A stretch of 64,000 bases of DNA. It comes from Bacteroides propionicifaciens DSM 19291 = JCM 14649 (GTDB lineage: Bacteria > Bacteroidota > Bacteroidia > Bacteroidales > Bacteroidaceae). The notes below the pieces were generated by a model. It did no database searches, was not told the origin of the DNA, and saw only the letters and a list, made by a program, of their open reading frames with translations. The stretch lies in contig NZ_AQWS01000015.1 in assembly GCF_000375405.1 (NCBI RefSeq), forward strand, positions 120 through 64,119, given 5' to 3'. A program made the position numbers and the translations under genes. Within the stretch, counting starts at the first letter, position 1; each line of letters opens with the position of its first letter. Below are positions 63,737 to 64,000 of this stretch, one piece after another.

Positions 63737-63770
63737 TTGCGTTCTTTTTGTGAGCAAAAAGCAAGCGTAA
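63737..63770. repeat. Imperfect hairpin upstream of the C1 peptidase gene
   Basis: Inner perfect stem CTTTTTG/CAAAAAG (63744-63750/63755-63761, TGAG loop), extended outward by TTGCGTT against AA-G-CGTAA with two bulges. It lies upstream of the predicted promoter, so it might be an operator or a chance fold. Confidence 0.3.
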
Positions 63771-63817
63771 TATGCGTATTTACTTTCTTAATAATAGGGT
63801 AGGCTTAGAGATTTATT

Positions 63818-63825
63818 TATCTTTG
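63818..63825 (+). promoter_or_regulatory. -7 element of the C1-like peptidase gene
   Basis: TATCTTTG, 36 bases before the start at 63862. Confidence 0.5.
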
Positions 63826-63861
63826 TGTTTTAAGGAATGATAATCAACTAAATTAATCAAT

Positions 63862-64000
63862 ATGAAAAAAATACTTCTAACTGTAGCTGCGTGCCTTTTA
63901 GGTTTCACTACTAAAGCTCAGGAAGTGAGCCCGCAAGAAGAGGGATTTCAGTTTACAACTATTAAAGAAAACCCCATTACTTCAGTTAAGAATCAAAATC
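63862..64000 (+). CDS. C1-like (bleomycin hydrolase type) peptidase, 3' end outside window
   Basis: First 46 codons of a secreted protein: signal peptide (Met-Lys-Lys, hydrophobic core, cleavage near Lys-Ala-Gln) followed by GFQFTTIKENPITSVKNQN. This last segment is the stretch that precedes the catalytic Cys in Bacteroidota aminopeptidase C / bleomycin-hydrolase-like proteins (papain clan). The active site itself lies beyond the window edge, so the call rests on a short match. Confidence 0.7.
   Translation, partial: MKKILLTVAACLLGFTTKAQEVSPQEEGFQFTTIKENPITSVKNQN

Noticed and set aside
1-64000. CRISPR array, prophage, integrative element or defence island
   Set aside because: No regularly spaced repeats, no cas, integrase, phage structural, conjugation or known defence genes were seen; gene content and codon style are uniform and mostly housekeeping.

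Overview
The window comes from an AT-rich member of the phylum Bacteroidota, most likely order Bacteroidales. The reasons are tandem SusC/SusD pairs, many families known mainly from this group (DUF4834, DUF4836, DUF3822, DUF5063, outer-membrane beta-barrel proteins with a carboxypeptidase-regulatory-like domain), class I fumarase, and repeated matches to the Bacteroidetes -7 promoter element TAnnTTTG just upstream of genes. I cannot place it below order level. Both ends are cut inside genes: a SusC at the left, and a C1-like peptidase at the right.

Layout. 1-7.6 kb: two diverged tandem SusC/SusD nutrient-uptake pairs; the second SusC has no N-terminus or start region. 7.7-10.8 kb: hflX and fumarase. 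10.9-13.2 kb (minus): pyrH-frr-rsgA, a translation/nucleotide operon. 13.3-17.6 kb: a TPR protein, birA, a YraN-family gene, tadA with a small partner gene, and the phosphatidylethanolamine genes psd-pssA. 17.8-22.3 kb: dnaE, trxA and a small acidic protein. 22.4-25.6 kb (minus): a four-gene cluster with tsaE and a metal ABC permease, then aroA. 25.7-31.9 kb (minus): a methionine operon, metY-metH-metF, preceded by a leader that encodes a Met-rich 30-residue peptide followed by an intrinsic terminator. 31.9-44.1 kb: a Pmp3-like protein, an MFS exporter, tRNA-Pro, aroB, a large beta-barrel protein, cardiolipin synthase, rsmD and a RecD-like helicase. 44.2-48.3 kb (minus): ftsK-lolA-trxB. 48.6-54 kb: a 3'-5' exonuclease, rRNA methyltransferases, a nucleoside transporter and a bifunctional-nuclease-family protein. 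54-59.1 kb: two DUF4836 lipoproteins (the second frameshifted) followed by an ABC ATPase and FtsX-like permease. 59.2-63.4 kb (minus): a porin with a complete glycine-betaine ABC importer.

Most of the window is housekeeping sequence. The most interesting signals are: (1) the met-operon leader, which shows all parts of a classical ribosome-mediated attenuator (Met codon cluster, intrinsic terminator, and two mutually exclusive alternative pairings); (2) the N-terminally truncated SusC, which resembles a silent cassette of the kind used in SusC/SusD shufflons; (3) a very short promoter-to-terminator unit near 51.1 kb that could encode a small RNA; and (4) the DUF4836/ABC/FtsX cluster with a single-base frameshift. 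No rRNA, CRISPR array, prophage or complete insertion sequence was seen.
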